DNA from: Blepharisma stoltei | Taxonomy: Eukaryota > Ciliophora > Heterotrichea > Heterotrichida > Blepharismidae | Direction: 5' to 3' | Assembly (NCBI GenBank): GCA_914767885.1 | Contig: CAJZBQ010000044.1 | Coordinates: 186,001-250,000 of the forward strand | Length of the DNA stretch: 64,000 bases | Part shown: piece after piece, positions 30,801-42,409 of the stretch | Layout: each line of letters starts with the position of its first letter | Numbering within the stretch: position 1 is the first letter of the stretch | The notes under the pieces: model-generated | Seen by the model: only the letters and a program-made list of their open reading frames with translations | Databases searched by the model: none | Told to the model about the DNA's origin: nothing | Position numbers and translations under genes: made by a program

Positions 30801-33800
30801 TCTAATATATCGAATAACTGGTGATGACTGTAATAGCAGCCTTTGTATTTTCACTCATTCCTGCTGTTTTCGTGTCAAGAAAAATGACTGTTTTTCTTCC
30901 CTAAATTTTTTAAAATTCTTGTATAAGGCTCCAATATATAAGTTTGCGATAAAAAATATAATAAAAAACGTAAAACCAACAATATAAAGAGAAGCAAGCT
31001 GGTTATAGTCTCTTTTCATAGCTTTATCTGGGCCTACTGCGTCAACTGAGTTGTAAAGATAAATAGGCCAATTTTCTAGAGTTGAGATTTGGAAAAGGGC
31101 ATTTATAGCTGAAAAAATGTTGTTGAAATTATAATCAGAGTCTCTTCATACCCTTTTTTCATAATTTCCTCCATTTCAAAATTCTCCTGTGCAATCTTGT
31201 TTCGTTTGTATGTTGAAATCTGAGCAATTATAAAAAGAGCCTTTGAATAGAATTACTCCAATAATACCAAACATAAAATAATTCAAAACTGCCATAAGAA
31301 AAATGTTAAACAGCATAGAAAAAGATCTGTAAAGAGAATTCATAATAGTTCTTAAATGCTGATTTCTGGATGCCATTCTTATAGGTCTAATAGCAAGCAA
31401 AGCTCCAATAGCTGCTGATGCAAAAGTTCTTTTGTCATAAATTTTTCTTAGGATGTAGCCAACTCATATAAGGAGCACTATAAAAAAATCTATTATGTTC
31501 CAGCCACTTTTTAAATATGTATTTTCTCCAGATATAAAACCAAATGTAATTATTTTTATAATGCATTCCGATGTAAAAAAAGCTGTTAGGATTGTTCTTA
31601 TCAGCATGATTACGTTCATTGTATATAAATCTCAATAGAATCGATCAATCGCTATAAGGATTGTTGATAAAGAAGAAAAACTAAACATATATATATCGAA
31701 ATAAGGATGGGCAACTAAAGATCTTAAAAAGAGCCTAATACGGTTTTTTGGCCCAAAAATAAATAGAGAGGTCCCTTCTAATTCAAATTTATCAGCAGGC
31801 TTAAACTTTTTACTTTCTAACGATTTTTCTTCATAACTTATACTTTTGATTGGTTTTTGCATATTTTCATCACATTTTTCGTTTTTAAACTCTTCTAGCA
31901 AGATCGCTAAAAATAGTGAAGAAAGTATATTTGTGATAAATATAACAAAGGATAAAGAGTAAAAGATTGAAACTCAACCCATCGAGTGAACTAAATTATA
32001 TAGAATCTGTGACCAATTGCCAGTAAACAGCTGAAACACTGTAATAAATGACCAAAACAAATTGTCGAAATTAGACCGCAGAGAATATCCTTGATTATCT
32101 TTTAATTTATCCTTAAAATGAGCAGCTCCTATAAGAGTATACACATATATTATAATTGCGCAAAGAATAGATAAATAAAAAAAAGATTTTATGCAGTTTT
32201 CTATTTTTGAAACAAAGTATCTTAAATATTTCCATTCTTTGAACAGCTTTAGAATTCTCAGCGCTCTAAGTGCCCGTATTATATAATAATTTTCTGTTAA
32301 TAGATCGCTAGCATCATGTATTAAAAGGCATTCAGTTACTGCTGAGCATAACAATATTAATTCAATAATATTAAATTTTGTTGAAAAGTATCCTTTAAGC
32401 CCTAAAGCAATGATTTTTATCAAAAATTCGAATAAAAATATTGCAGTGAAAATTATATTTGTATGTATTAGCACTTTTTTATGATAATCACTCATTCCAT
32501 AATATTCTGTTGACATCATCATTGTATTTACTATAATAAAAAAATCTATAATTCTTTTGTATCATTTTGAATTGATCATGCTATAAAAATTCAGTTTAAT
32601 CGCATACCAGCAATATTTCAATCCTCTATTATCTTCTGGCTCTTTCGGCTTATAACTTTCAGCTTCTTCAATCTCAACTTTAAGTCTAGATTTTTCTTTG
32701 ATTTCTTTAGCTTTATTAACTGCCTCATGAAACTTCATAAAGAAAACAGCTATAAAAAGATTTGTAAAAAAAAATGACCCAATAATGATAATTATCATAA
32801 AATAAAGATCAGTAACTGCTTCTATTTCCAGGGTAGTTCTGCAATAAAACATTATTTTGCTTCAAGATTCCACAAAAACTACATTTAGAACAGTCAGGAA
32901 GCCAACAAGAACATTATCAAATGAGGTTACTCCAAAATTTGGATTTGTATCTTTGGCACAATCTTCGACTTCAGGACACTTATAGTGCAGACAAGCTAGA
33001 TCTTCTTCTTGGCAATAAGTATTTTGAAGGCATAAAGAGTAAGAAATATTACCATATGCTCTATTGCAGCTTCCATTTAATCCTCCAGAATAAATATATT
33101 TTTCTGATAAATTTGGCAGCTCTTATAAATAATTATAATTATATAAAAAATATATCTAAATGGGTATATTAGTCCCAGCAATCGCAAATGCAAGAATCAT
33201 AAACAAAATCAAAATCATAACATCAGCAAGTAAAGGCAAAGAATTTGCAATAGTGATTACTATAAAATTAGTTTCACTAAACCCTTTAATAATCTTCAGT
33301 GGTCTAAATGCTCATACAGTCTGAATAAACAGCAAATTTCTCCCATCTATTACTTTTCCAATTCATCCAGAGACTACAATAAAAAAATCAAGACAGTTTC
33401 AAAAATCTCTGAAATATGAATTTTTATAAATAATTTCACCAAGGGCTGTAATTTTAACTGTGCATTCTATTGTGTATATTATAAGATATAAAGTTTCAAA
33501 TGAATTGACTAAATATGTATTCCCATAGGTTACATAAGATCCTAAGCCGATGCTATTAGCGATAGCTGTTAATAAAATAAATCTCGAAAACCAGATATTA
33601 GATGAAATATATATGCAGGCTTGACGGAATGGGTTAGTTGAATTAAAACATCCACATGATATTTTTGCATAAGGATTATTTGTGTATTTACTTTTCATTT
33701 TCACTAGCGACACATCTTCATGGCCTGAAAACCTTTGAAACTCTTTTTGTTGGTTGTAAAGTGCTTCAAAATCATAGTTTACTCTTGAAATTGGGCTATT

Positions 33801-33839
33801 GAGGTTGTTATCATAATTTGTTTTTCTTTTGATAATCAT
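27890..33839 (-). CDS. Four-domain voltage-gated Ca2+ channel alpha subunit (Cav-like)
   Basis: About 1,400+ residues with four repeats of six membrane segments. S4 sensors are visible in II (RALRALRILKLF), III (AIRPIRMASRNQHLR) and IV (VARIFRIIRAFRIIKFLKHF). Pore motifs: I FVESWSK, II LFTGNWSQ, III STLENWP, IV STGENWN. The C terminus has the Cav EF-hand-like segment (LRLISALNIKEYNGKVNFAE) and an IQ-like helix (AALALIRMWRKYKSK). In ciliates such channels carry the ciliary Ca2+ current behind backward swimming. Inserts: a 72-bp IES in the repeat I pore loop (33095-33166), MITE B2 with nested R5 (29656-30784) in the III-IV linker, and retroposon R6' (28061-28403). After these the length is a multiple of three. 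Two in-frame TAAs after SNICHK (about 28700-28850) imply another insert I could not bound. Confidence 0.9.
28061..28403 (-). mobile_element. SINE-like retroposon R6' (343 bp)
   Basis: Flanked by CTAGATGTCAT (28050-28060, 28404-28414). On minus it starts ATTATTATTAAAATGG-like (AATAATAATAAAATGGC) and matches R6 at 10078 along most of its length. Has an 84-codon frame from the 5'-motif ATG. Removal gives SASDMTS-SEIVRAFNNA in the channel. Confidence 0.85.
29656..30784 (+). mobile_element. MITE family B, copy B2, carrying a nested retroposon
   Basis: Flanked by TAA (29653-29655, 30785-30787). Left end CTCCCCCCCATCCTTGATCG, right end a hairpin of GATCGAACGATGGCGAGTTG and TTCGATCAAGGATGG. Excluding the nested R5 it matches B1 and is about 500 bp. 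Removal gives RYIRPKNKF-RRKIFSLVHD in the channel. Confidence 0.85.
29905..30525 (+). mobile_element. SINE-like retroposon R5 nested in MITE B2 (621 bp)
   Basis: Flanked by AATTTAATAAGGAA (29891-29904, 30526-30539). Starts TATACATAAAATGGCCGGAG and ends with an AATCTAACCTAATCT tail. Near-identical in layout to R9 in the DNA ligase gene (56973-57627). Confidence 0.88.
33095..33166 (-). other. 72-bp IES in the channel repeat I pore loop
   Basis: TA-bounded (33095 and 33167). Removal turns AGTNIPI-stop into AIAGTNI-YSGGLNGSCNR in frame. Confidence 0.75.
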
Positions 33840-34102
33840 AATAAAATATGCTATTACCTTAAAGTAGCACTAGCAAGTATTTTAAATGCCCTTATTGAGT
33901 TTTTTCATGGGTATAATAATTTTTAAAAAATTAATTTTATCTGGACCGTCCTTGCTCCAAAATTTAAGTATACAAGGATCTTCGCTTATATTTTATCAAG
34001 TTTTTATATGTAAATAAGAAGCTTTATAAACTATTTCAAAATACACATATTATTTATTAATGTGTATTAAATTCCTTTATTATTTAAAATTTGTAAATCG
34101 CA

Positions 34103-37100
34103 TTAGGAAGAAAGAGCATTAAACAAATAGTCACCACAAACAACCCAAGGAAAAAGTCTGTATGGAGGATTATTTTTATGAGCTATTTTATATATTGCTG
34201 AAGCAAGCTCCATACTAGCTTTCTGCTCAAATATTTCTCTGTATTTTTCAACTATTTTATTTGACAAATAAGTAAGAATTTCTCTCATTTCTTCTTGTCT
34301 TTTTCTTTTTTTATGATATTTTGACATAGTTACAGGCTGTGCTATCAGCATTTCAATTTCAGTCCTTATCCCATACTGATCTAGCAAAATCTGCAAGTCC
34401 CTTTTATATCTCGCAAAAATCTCTTTTGCATTGCCTTTTTCACGCTTATATCCTTCAACTATTAATTTTTGATTTATTCCTGGGATACTTTCCTTAGGTA
34501 ATTCTACAATTTTCCTGTATAATTTCCCTAATATTTTTTGTGATTGATAGTAATTCATATCTTTTTTTTCCATAAAATCAGGGAATGCTTGTGGTTGTAA
34601 CTCTTTAGGTATAGTAACGGTGTTTCCGGTTTTAGCGAAATCAACAGCCACAGAATGAAGCTCGCAAAGTTCTATGCATTTTTCATCAAATGCATAGTTT
34701 TTGCTTGCATCAGCTAATGCTAAATGAGCATTATCAATTTGCCCAAGCCTATCATTTGCTATGAATAATGAAAAAAAATATATTAAAGTTGTAAAATCGT
34801 AAGGGCCTGGCTCTTTTTTAGGCTTTGCAGTATCATACTCCATAGGATGAGCATAGTGAGGAGGAATTAACCGAATGTCCCATGTAATGAAATATAAATC
34901 GCCATCAAGATCTGAGCCTGAACATTCATTAGTATGTGGTCTCTCTCCTTTTTGAGGAAAAACAACTACATGGTAAAGATGATGCAATTCTGGATGATTA
35001 ACTGCCATTAAAATTCTGATATCTCCAGGGTGTAAACAAGGATTTTTAGCTACTACAACAAGCCCTTCGACAATTCCTCCTTCTTGTGTTTGTAGGAACA
35101 CTTCTCCATAATTCAATAATCCTTTTTCGTCTAGCACACCCATAAGACACCCTGATTTTCTTATCCATATTCTTTGCTTTTTTTTAAGCTCTTCTAATGA
35201 TCTTGTAATCAATAACTCTTTTAACTCTCCAAAAATTGGCTCTCTAGGGTAATCCATTAGCCTTTCTAACTCCCCCCCTCCGTGAGTGAACAAAAAAATT
35301 TTGTTCACTCACGGAGGGGGGTTAATTTTTTTTTTTTTAAAAAAATTTATATGTGAATTTTATAAAAAATATTTTTTTTTCGAAATTAAAAAAATCCTGA
35401 TTCGCAAAAATGGAAAGCAAATATTAATTTAATTTATAAAAATTTATGTTTTAAAAGCAATTCGTTTAAAATTAAATAGAATTAGCTCTAGATTTCATTA
35501 TATAATTATCATTTATATATCAAAATTTTTTTCCTTAAAAAATTTTTCTATTAAAAATATTTTTGTTCACTCACGGAGGGGGGGAATAAGCACTGAACAG
35601 TTAGGTTCCCTCTACTTACTCCTCTGATATACTCTATGTATGATTTTAAGTCACTTCTAAGTGTCTCTAGCATTTCTTCTTGCAAAATATCAAAAGTACT
35701 ATCAGGAACTCCTAAAGTGCTTAATCTCCTTTATTATCCAGAAAATATTTGCTCGTTCATAGAGAGATTTTCTATTAAAAAAAAATTATATAAAATTGAA
35801 AGTCAGTTAGGATTTTTAAGCAGCAGTATGCTTGCTTACTTTTCGTGACCAGGAGTTTATTCTAGCAGTCTTCTTACTAGGAAATAGGCAACTGGTTGCA
35901 ATTAGTTAACAAGTGTAATGACGCCTTAAAAATTCCTAATGGACTACAGCTTTCTTTTAAAATTCTATTGCAAATATTTGAATAAAAATATCAATTTTTT
36001 TTTTTAAAATACAAGCTATATAGAGGATTTCTTTTAATAATTACTTATATATCGATATAATTTTATCAAATATCTATTGTTCGCTTAAAGAGGGAAAGTT
36101 AGCAGCATAATAAGTTGTCTATTTAAATATCCAAATCTGAATTCAGCTGGGTTCAGAAGCTCTAAATCTCTAATCTTAGATTCAAACTTTACTTGGCTTG
36201 GCCTTAAATATACCACAGAGCCAGTTAAAGTGTCATCAAGTGCAATCACACCTTTGCATCCTCCAAGCCTAATCTGAAAAGCACACGCTCTGCATCCTGC
36301 AAGTGTATTAATTGCAGTAACCAAATCTTGTGAAACCTTCCCTATCCCATCGCTAAAAGTATATTTCTTATTCTCAGTTTTAATATCTTTAATACGTATA
36401 ATTTGGTCTTCGGCCAATGTCATCATAAATCGGCTTGCTGAGAACGACTGCCCTACCCTTGCCACATATTTACCAGGACAATCAATCTGAGAAAAGTCTC
36501 CAAGTTTTTTTCGTATTTTTTCGCCATTAACTTCTTCAGTCTGATGAAGCATTCATGCTGAATGCTCTTTAAGCTGAGAAGCGCTAAATCCTAATACTTG
36601 ATAAGATTTTCCAGCAAAATTAAGGCAAGCCAGTAATGATTCAACCCTTTTTTTTAAGTCGTCAGGGTATGGAAGAATTTTATTGAGATTTTCGTCTTAA
36701 TTAAAGGTGGGCTTGGTAGTATTAGTTGTGCAGTCACTATGAGAGTTCATCCATTATACATCATTCCTGTCGGGCACATGATCTGTTGAGATAACTCTAC
36801 CAGAGAGTAATGTATATGCGCCTTCTCTGATTCCTGACGCCATGGAAGCTCTGGAGTATTTTGTAGTTAACTAGCTTCCTTTCCTTTTCAACTCCAGTGT
36901 CGAGAGGGCGAACTATCCTGCATCGGGCGATTGGTGAGTAGCTTGATCTAGGAGTAAAACCTAAAGTCTCACGGGTATTGGCTCCTGATTAAGCCCAATC
37001 CCCACCCTTTATAATTAGACATATATATTAATTTAGCAATCAGACCCGCAGCCGCCTATGCCCCTATATAGACTTCCCTATCGAGTAGGTTAAAATAGAT

Positions 37101-39019
37101 GGGAAATGATCTTGTATGGCACTATCAAAGGGACATGTGTATCTCTATGGTAAAAGTAGGCATGCCAAAAAAATGGTTGGTTATTAGACTAGGTTGACAA
37201 GCAAAAGTGCCAATTTTTAAAATTGCCTTATTATTAAAATTAATTTTAAATTAAGATACACTTTTAGAATAGCATCGATAGGTACCTTACTAGTTTTTTT
37301 CTGTTTTCTGTAGAATTTAGGTTTAAACAAGTAAATGCTTTGTGCCTAATCCTTATTAAATAGCATCCTTGTTTGAGAAGCCTCTAACTCCCCTCTCTCC
37401 AACTAGTTCTCGTCCAGTTTCGCCTTAGTCATAGGCTGAGAAAATTGCATAAAAGAGGCTAAGTTAGGACCAGTCTCCATTTTTATGCATATATTAAGAT
37501 TTTCGTCAGTAAAAGAAACTCTTAACAAGTTTTCTTTGTCTTCATAAAAATAGCGTCTCGTTACACGATTTGATAGCTCAGGCTCTCCTGCGAGTGCATA
37601 AAAGGTAGTTGGGGTTATCAAAAGTCTATTAATTGTTTCGTAGCCTTCTGCAATTTTTACAGGAAATTCTGTATTTTCACAATATACTTCATTAAATAGT
37701 TCTTCAAATTGTGGTATAGACCTGATTGCGAAATTTCTTTGACTATTTATTATTCATTTTAAAGTATCAACAACTTTTGGCTGATTTAAAGATGCAAGGT
37801 TTGATAAAAAATCTCTAGTTAACTCAAATAAAGAAATATAGCATAAGCTGAGAATACTATAAAGCATAAATTTTGTTTGGAATGAGACTTGGAGAGAATT
37901 TATTTCATGAGATGTGATTAAATTTCTAGGTGATGGAACAGGTGTAGGGTAATTTGGGGTGGTCACAACTGCAGTCGCAAGTGCTTCAAGTAAGCCAGTT
38001 TCAAGCTGGCTGAATATTGTGAATTGAAAACAAATATTTTTTATTTGGAAACTAATTCCCCCCTCCTCCGTGAGCGAAAAAAAATCTTGTTCGCTCGTGG
38101 AAAGGGGTTAATTTTTTTTTAAAAAAATTTATATAGAAAATTTTATATAAAAAATTCCAAAAATTAGAAAGCAAATATTAATTTAATTTATAAAATTTAT
38201 TTTTAAAATAACAATTTGTTTAAAATTAAACAGAATTAGCTCGAAATTTCAATATACTAATTATCACTTATATATCAAAATTTTTTCCCATAAAAAATTT
38301 TTCTATTAAACAAAATTTTGTTCGCTGACGGAGGGTGGTTTTTTGGGCAAAAAATAGCCATTTTTCTAATGTTTTTGTCGCTCACGGAGGGAGGGAGTAA
38401 GGAGATCTTCAAAACCGTCAAAAAAGTTTTCTATTCTAACTCAGCTTGGCTCTTGGATTCCTAACGTTCAAATTGGAAATTTTTTACTTCTTGGATTTAA
38501 TTTATAAAGCCTAGGAGGTCTTATACACCTTATAAACGCTCTAAATCCTCCAGCTGCATTCATACAAGAGTATTCAATTATATGCTTTAGCGTTATAAGC
38601 ACTCTATATTTGATTCCACTCTTTATTATCCTTATATCGAGTTTCCTTTTCTGTAGGCTAATAAAGGATAAGCAAGGTAATGCATAAGAATCTAAAATAA
38701 CAAATTTATATGAGTTTCCTTCCCATTTAGGTATACCAATATCAAGCCTATTATAAATCAAATTTGGAACTATATCATCAAATTTGTAGTTTTCTGGCTT
38801 CTGTGGCGGGTCTAAAAGTAAGCGAAAATTTGTAGTCTCTATTTGAGATTCTGAAATCTCCTCACGGACTTTTTCTGCATGAAAAGTTATAAAAGAAAAT
38901 CCTTTTTCATTCGTTCTTATTCTGAGGATAAGTCCAAATCTTACCAAAAAATCACGAAGATCTAAAGAGTCTCATTCTTTGGGGTATCCCCTTATCATTC
39001 TTTCTATCACTTGTACCAT
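34103..39019 (-). CDS. Cellular RNA-dependent RNA polymerase (QDE-1/RDR type), 1,051 aa, with four inserts
   Basis: The catalytic motif is GSDLDGDLYFITWD, the DxDGD signature of eukaryotic RdRPs. Upstream motifs include LSNRVTRRYF followed by LLRVSFTDEN, FSDGIGKVSQDL, IRLGGCKGVIA, LLSTLGVPDSTFDILQEEM and RKSGCLMGVLDEKG. The N-terminal ~350 residues are less conserved. Known role: synthesis of double-stranded RNA for siRNA pathways. Inserts: MITE A5 (38056-38397), a ~718-bp insert (36697-37414), a decayed A-type MITE (35722-36099) and MITE A4 (35270-35586). Removing 345+718+378+320 bp leaves exactly 1,052 codons, and each join restores conserved sequence. The start is ATG (MVQVIERMIRGY), 36 bp below the kinesin stop. 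Confidence 0.93.
35270..35586 (-). mobile_element. MITE family A, copy A4 (317 bp)
   Basis: Flanked by TAA (35267-35269, 35587-35589). Left hairpin of CCGTGAGTGAACAAAA with its complement, right end a single motif copy: the tandem spacer present in A1 is missing here. Removal gives GNLTVQC-LERLMDYPR in the RdRP. Confidence 0.88.
35722..36099 (-). mobile_element. Decayed A-type MITE acting as IES (378 bp)
   Basis: The AT-rich middle (ATTACTTATATATCGATATAATTTTATC) and the TTGTTCGCTTAAAGAGG end recall family A, but the terminal G/C runs are largely lost. Joining the TA at 35722 to the TA at 36100 gives RQLIMLL-STLGVPDS in the RdRP. Confidence 0.7.
36697..37414 (-). mobile_element. Insert of about 718 bp in RdRP with R11-related retroposon sequence
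   Basis: Bounded by TCGTC (36692-36696, 37410-37414), which lacks TA. The block at about 36690-37010 matches R11 (CTCACCAATCGCCCGATGCAG, GGATGAACTC). The remaining ~390 bp are AT-rich and unrecognised, with a CTAACTCCCCTCTCTCC stretch near the right end. Removal gives AKLDE-NLNKILPY. TA-to-TA joins I tried leave a stop. Confidence 0.6.
38056..38397 (-). mobile_element. MITE family A, copy A5 (342 bp)
   Basis: Flanked by TAA (38053-38055, 38398-38400). Left hairpin with GAGCGAAAAAAAATCTTGTTCGC, right end with two direct motif copies and the TTTTTGGGCAAAAAATAG spacer. Removal gives DGFEDLL-SFQIKNICF in the RdRP. Confidence 0.85.
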
Positions 39020-39055
39020 CTTTATTCCCTCAGTTAAATTTTATAAAACTTTAAA

Positions 39056-41216
39056 TTATACAATAGACCAACCTCCATTAGCTGCAGTCACTTTTATTTT
39101 GGCAATTTTCCTACTCCTATTGAACTCTTCAATTTGTTTTTTCTTCTCTTCTTCTGCTTTTTTCCTCATAGCTTCAGCTTGTTTCTTTATATCCTCAATT
39201 TTCGCCAATTCCTGAAACCTCTTAATTTCTTCTAATTTTTTGGCTTCATCAATTTTTTTCCTCCTCATAGCTTCTTTCAGCTTTTTTTCCCTCAAAATTT
39301 CTCGTCTTTTCCTAGTCTCTGCTTCTTTAATCATTCTGAGCTCAATTTCTTTGCGTTTCTCATACTCCATTTTTTCGATTTCCCTTCTAATCTGCAGCTT
39401 TTTTTCGTTTTCAAACTCTTCTAGCCTTGTAATTCTATTATTTATGGCACTGACTTGGTGCATGGTTTTTTCGAGTTCTTCTTCATTTTCTTCAATATAT
39501 AGATTGGTATCACTTGGCTGCCTGCGGTTGGGGTGATTTGGTGGTGGCTTTAGGTCGAGGTTTCGGTCAGTTTCTAATGTGGTGCTTGAAGGGACTTGGC
39601 TTAAGTCTGATGATTGGTTTATTTGAATTCTTGGGGATAAAGAATAATGGATACATGGAAGAGTTATCTTGCAGACTGGGCAGAATGGCTGTAAATATTG
39701 TTCTGATTTTTGAGAAAAAGTGGGGCTTCTCCCAGGAGAAGTCATCCCTGGCATAGGAGTATTAAAGCCTTCTATTAAGACTGGAGAACCTTCCAGATCT
39801 GGAGAAGGCGATATAGTTTCTCTTGTATCTGTCATTTCTAAGGTACTTTTCGCTTTATATCTTGCTTTTTCACTGTTTCTATACATATCAGCCATCTGTT
39901 TCAGCTGCTCGTTTTCTTCCTTTAGCTCTTTAATTTTTTTCCTCATCTCAAAAAGGTCATCAACCTGCTGCTGTGCTGAAAAATTATTTTTTAATTTTTC
40001 AATTTCTCGCTTTAAATGGTCTATCATTAAGGCTTGATCTAAATTATTTGTATTTTTCTTTGATTTTATCATAACTTCTTTCGCCCTATCTGCAAATGTC
40101 AAAGTGCTGATAGTTTCTTCAAAATTTTCTGCTGATGGCGAAATTGTGGCTATAAGGACAGTTTTGCTGTTTCCTTCTAATGAATCTTGTAGTAGCCTTG
40201 TCAGCTTGGAATTTCTATATGGGATATGCGACACATTTTTGCTGGCTAATGCATGGATAACTTGTCCTAATGCGCTCAATGACTTATTAATCTGTTTGAG
40301 TTCATTTATATGCTCTTCCGCCATTGAGTTTTCTTTATCATATTTTTCAGACCCTGCTAAATCACAAAAATTGATTTTATTTCTCCTTAAACTGTCACTT
40401 TGGTTATTTTCAATAAAAATTTGAAAAATCGTATGAGACCGACTGCTGCTTTGGTTCATGCGTGTTTGCCTTATAGCTTTGTGACGGTTTCCTTTTGATA
40501 ACAAAATTAAGCATTCCTCTTCAGTTTCTACTTCAAATTCTGAAAGACCTTCAATAAAAATGCCATGGACTTTGTCTTCTCTGATTTTTAGTGCTGTATC
40601 TCTTTTAGGGTCTCTTAAAAGGTCATAAATATGCTCGTTATAAATTTGTAAAAAACTGCTACTAAAGGAGGCAGAAGAGTTTTCAAATTCATTAAAAAGC
40701 GAAGAAATGGACCTTGGGATCATACCTATTCGGTTTGTGGCGTATTCGTTTTGATTGTGTGTGCATCGGGATAACTGTGAATAAGTGGTACATTCCCAGT
40801 CATTCCCAAACATAGTGTACGTTTTTCCGGAACCGGTTTGGCCGTAGGTGAAAACAGTTAAGTTGGATCCTTTTAGTGTATCTTGGAGCACAGGCTCAAT
40901 AAATTCAAAAATTGTGTCTTGGGTTGCTTTTGGGCTAAAAATTATATCATATGTTCCAGATATGCTTATTTTTGATATTTAAATGATTTTTAATTAAAAA
41001 AATGCTTATTTTTTATAAAAAAAGGAATTTTTAGATTATAAAGATTTTTTGGTATTGGAAATAATATATTTCTTGATCTTCGTAGTTTACTTTGATGGAC
41101 TTATTCTATATAAGTGTTACATCATCTATTGTAAATGTAAGAGCAGAATTTATGTCCATATCCAGCAGAGGTCTAATCCTGATTGCGACTTTGATGTGAC
41201 CAGCTTTGGAATCCAT
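39056..41216 (-). CDS. Kinesin motor protein, N-terminal motor, 689 aa
   Basis: The N-terminal motor starts MDSKAGHIKVAIRIRPLL. P-loop GQTGSGKTYTMFG, switch I NQSSSRSHTIF, switch II DLAGSEKYD, neck-side LTRLLQDSLEGNSKT. The stalk is short, then comes a Pro/Ser-rich linker with a CPVCKITLPC Cys pair and an extreme Arg/Lys/Glu helix (EMEYEKRKEIELRMIKEAE region). I do not assign a subfamily. One 15-nt intron (41106-41120) follows DINSALTFTIDD. A 76-bp IES (40963-41038) interrupts the beta-sheet before SGTYDIIFSPKATQD. Removing 15+76 bp leaves 690 codons. The first motor exon would be missed without these joins. Confidence 0.9.
40963..41038 (-). other. 76-bp IES in kinesin motor domain
   Basis: TA-bounded (40961 and 41037). 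Removal joins YQKIFI-SGTYDIIF. Contains two direct copies of AAAATAAGCAT. Confidence 0.75.
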
Positions 41217-41426
41217 TTACTTTTTATAAGAGTTTTTAAATACTACAAGTTCGATATGTCATTCATCAATTCTCCGTGCTTAAAATTACTGAATAATATT
41301 AACATTATAATATTTTTTGGAAATTTTGAGGCAAAGTTCAAAAAATCCTGGCAAGTTTTTGTTTTTATAAAGAAAATAACTTGAATCCATGGAGTTTATT
41401 ATGAATAATAATTTTGAAGAAGTTTT
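41217..41426. other. Intergenic, kinesin promoter side
   Basis: AT-rich 5' flank of the kinesin. Nothing else supported. Confidence 0.4.
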
Positions 41427-41437
41427 GATAAGAAAAA

Positions 41438-41964
41438 CCTTATTTTCTTACAGAAGTTCCCTTCAGGCCAGTAGATCACTAATAACTCCACATAATGCTC
41501 TACCACTTGTTTGCTAGTCCAGATACGCCTTCCACTGTGCTGTTGCTCACAGACAAGGCTTGAACTTTTATTTGGAGTAACAGATGCAGGGGATTCATTG
41601 CGGTTTACATCAAGAAAATTAACAAACTAATTTTCTGGTCAAGATGCTAACCAAAATGGAACTCGAAGCCTGAGACGCAATGTCTATTATTTCGCTGGAC
41701 AATTTGCCCAATTAGCCAAGTAGCCGCCTCAGCTATGCTAGGTTACCTTTCCAGCTCTGACGAATCATCTTTCCGCAAGGTAAAAGTCTTATCTGGATAT
41801 TGTCAGAGTTCAGCTGAATCCGACATTGCATTCAGCTAGGAAAATCGGTCGCATGCACATTTTTGAGCGCCACCTTTCTTCCAACAAGGTGGCGTTTCCC
41901 AATGAACCTTTCCAGGTACATAGGCGAGGAGAGCATGCTAGCTGACCACACCGTTTTAATTTAT
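41438..41964 (-). mobile_element. SINE-like retroposon R12 (about 527 bp, intergenic)
   Basis: Flanked by GATAAGAAAAA (41427-41437, 41965-41975). On minus it begins ATAAATTAAAACGGTG, a diverged form of the family 5' motif, and shares the phrase CTGGCCTGAAGG with R6'. Confidence 0.65.
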
Positions 41965-41975
41965 GATAAGAAAAA

Positions 41976-42409
41976 GCAGTATTAAGCTCCATTGAAATGG
42001 TGACAGTATCCCTTAATATAGTGAACTACACTGACTGGCACGGGGTGCTTTTGGCTCGAAATTGAGCCAAAAGCACCCCGTGCCAGTCAGTGTAGTTAAC
42101 TATAAATTTTTAATTGTTATTATATTTAAAGCGAGAGGAGAAAAACAGAGAGACTCTTCTTACCCAGAATTTGATGATTCAAAATTCTTAAATAAAGAGT
42201 CTATACCAACTCTACCGTTTTCTCATGCTAAACATTATTAGCGTGACTGTTCTTAGTAGAGACATTCTCAATACCTGCCCATATCAAATTTTTATTGATG
42301 AATTAATAAGCTAAATAATTATAATTAAGAGATAAAAATTAAGGGAAAGTCGAAACAAAAAAACAAACCTGGTTTAATTATTAGAATTTAAGACTGAAGT
42401 AACCTGAAG
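41976..42409. other. Intergenic with perfect 34-bp hairpin
   Basis: Contains an inverted repeat at 42024-42057 / 42064-42097 around the loop GAAATT, with TA on both sides. Otherwise AT-rich, without a gene. Confidence 0.7.

Noticed and set aside
34103-35308. N terminus MNKIFLFTHGGGELERL for the RdRP
   Set aside because: The first 13 residues are translated MITE ends (FTHGGGE recurs wherever A-family ends are translated).
39240-40424. Several plus-strand open frames opposite the kinesin
   Set aside because: The minus strand gives a complete kinesin motor and coiled coil, so the plus frames are antisense shadows (Leu/Phe/Ser-rich).
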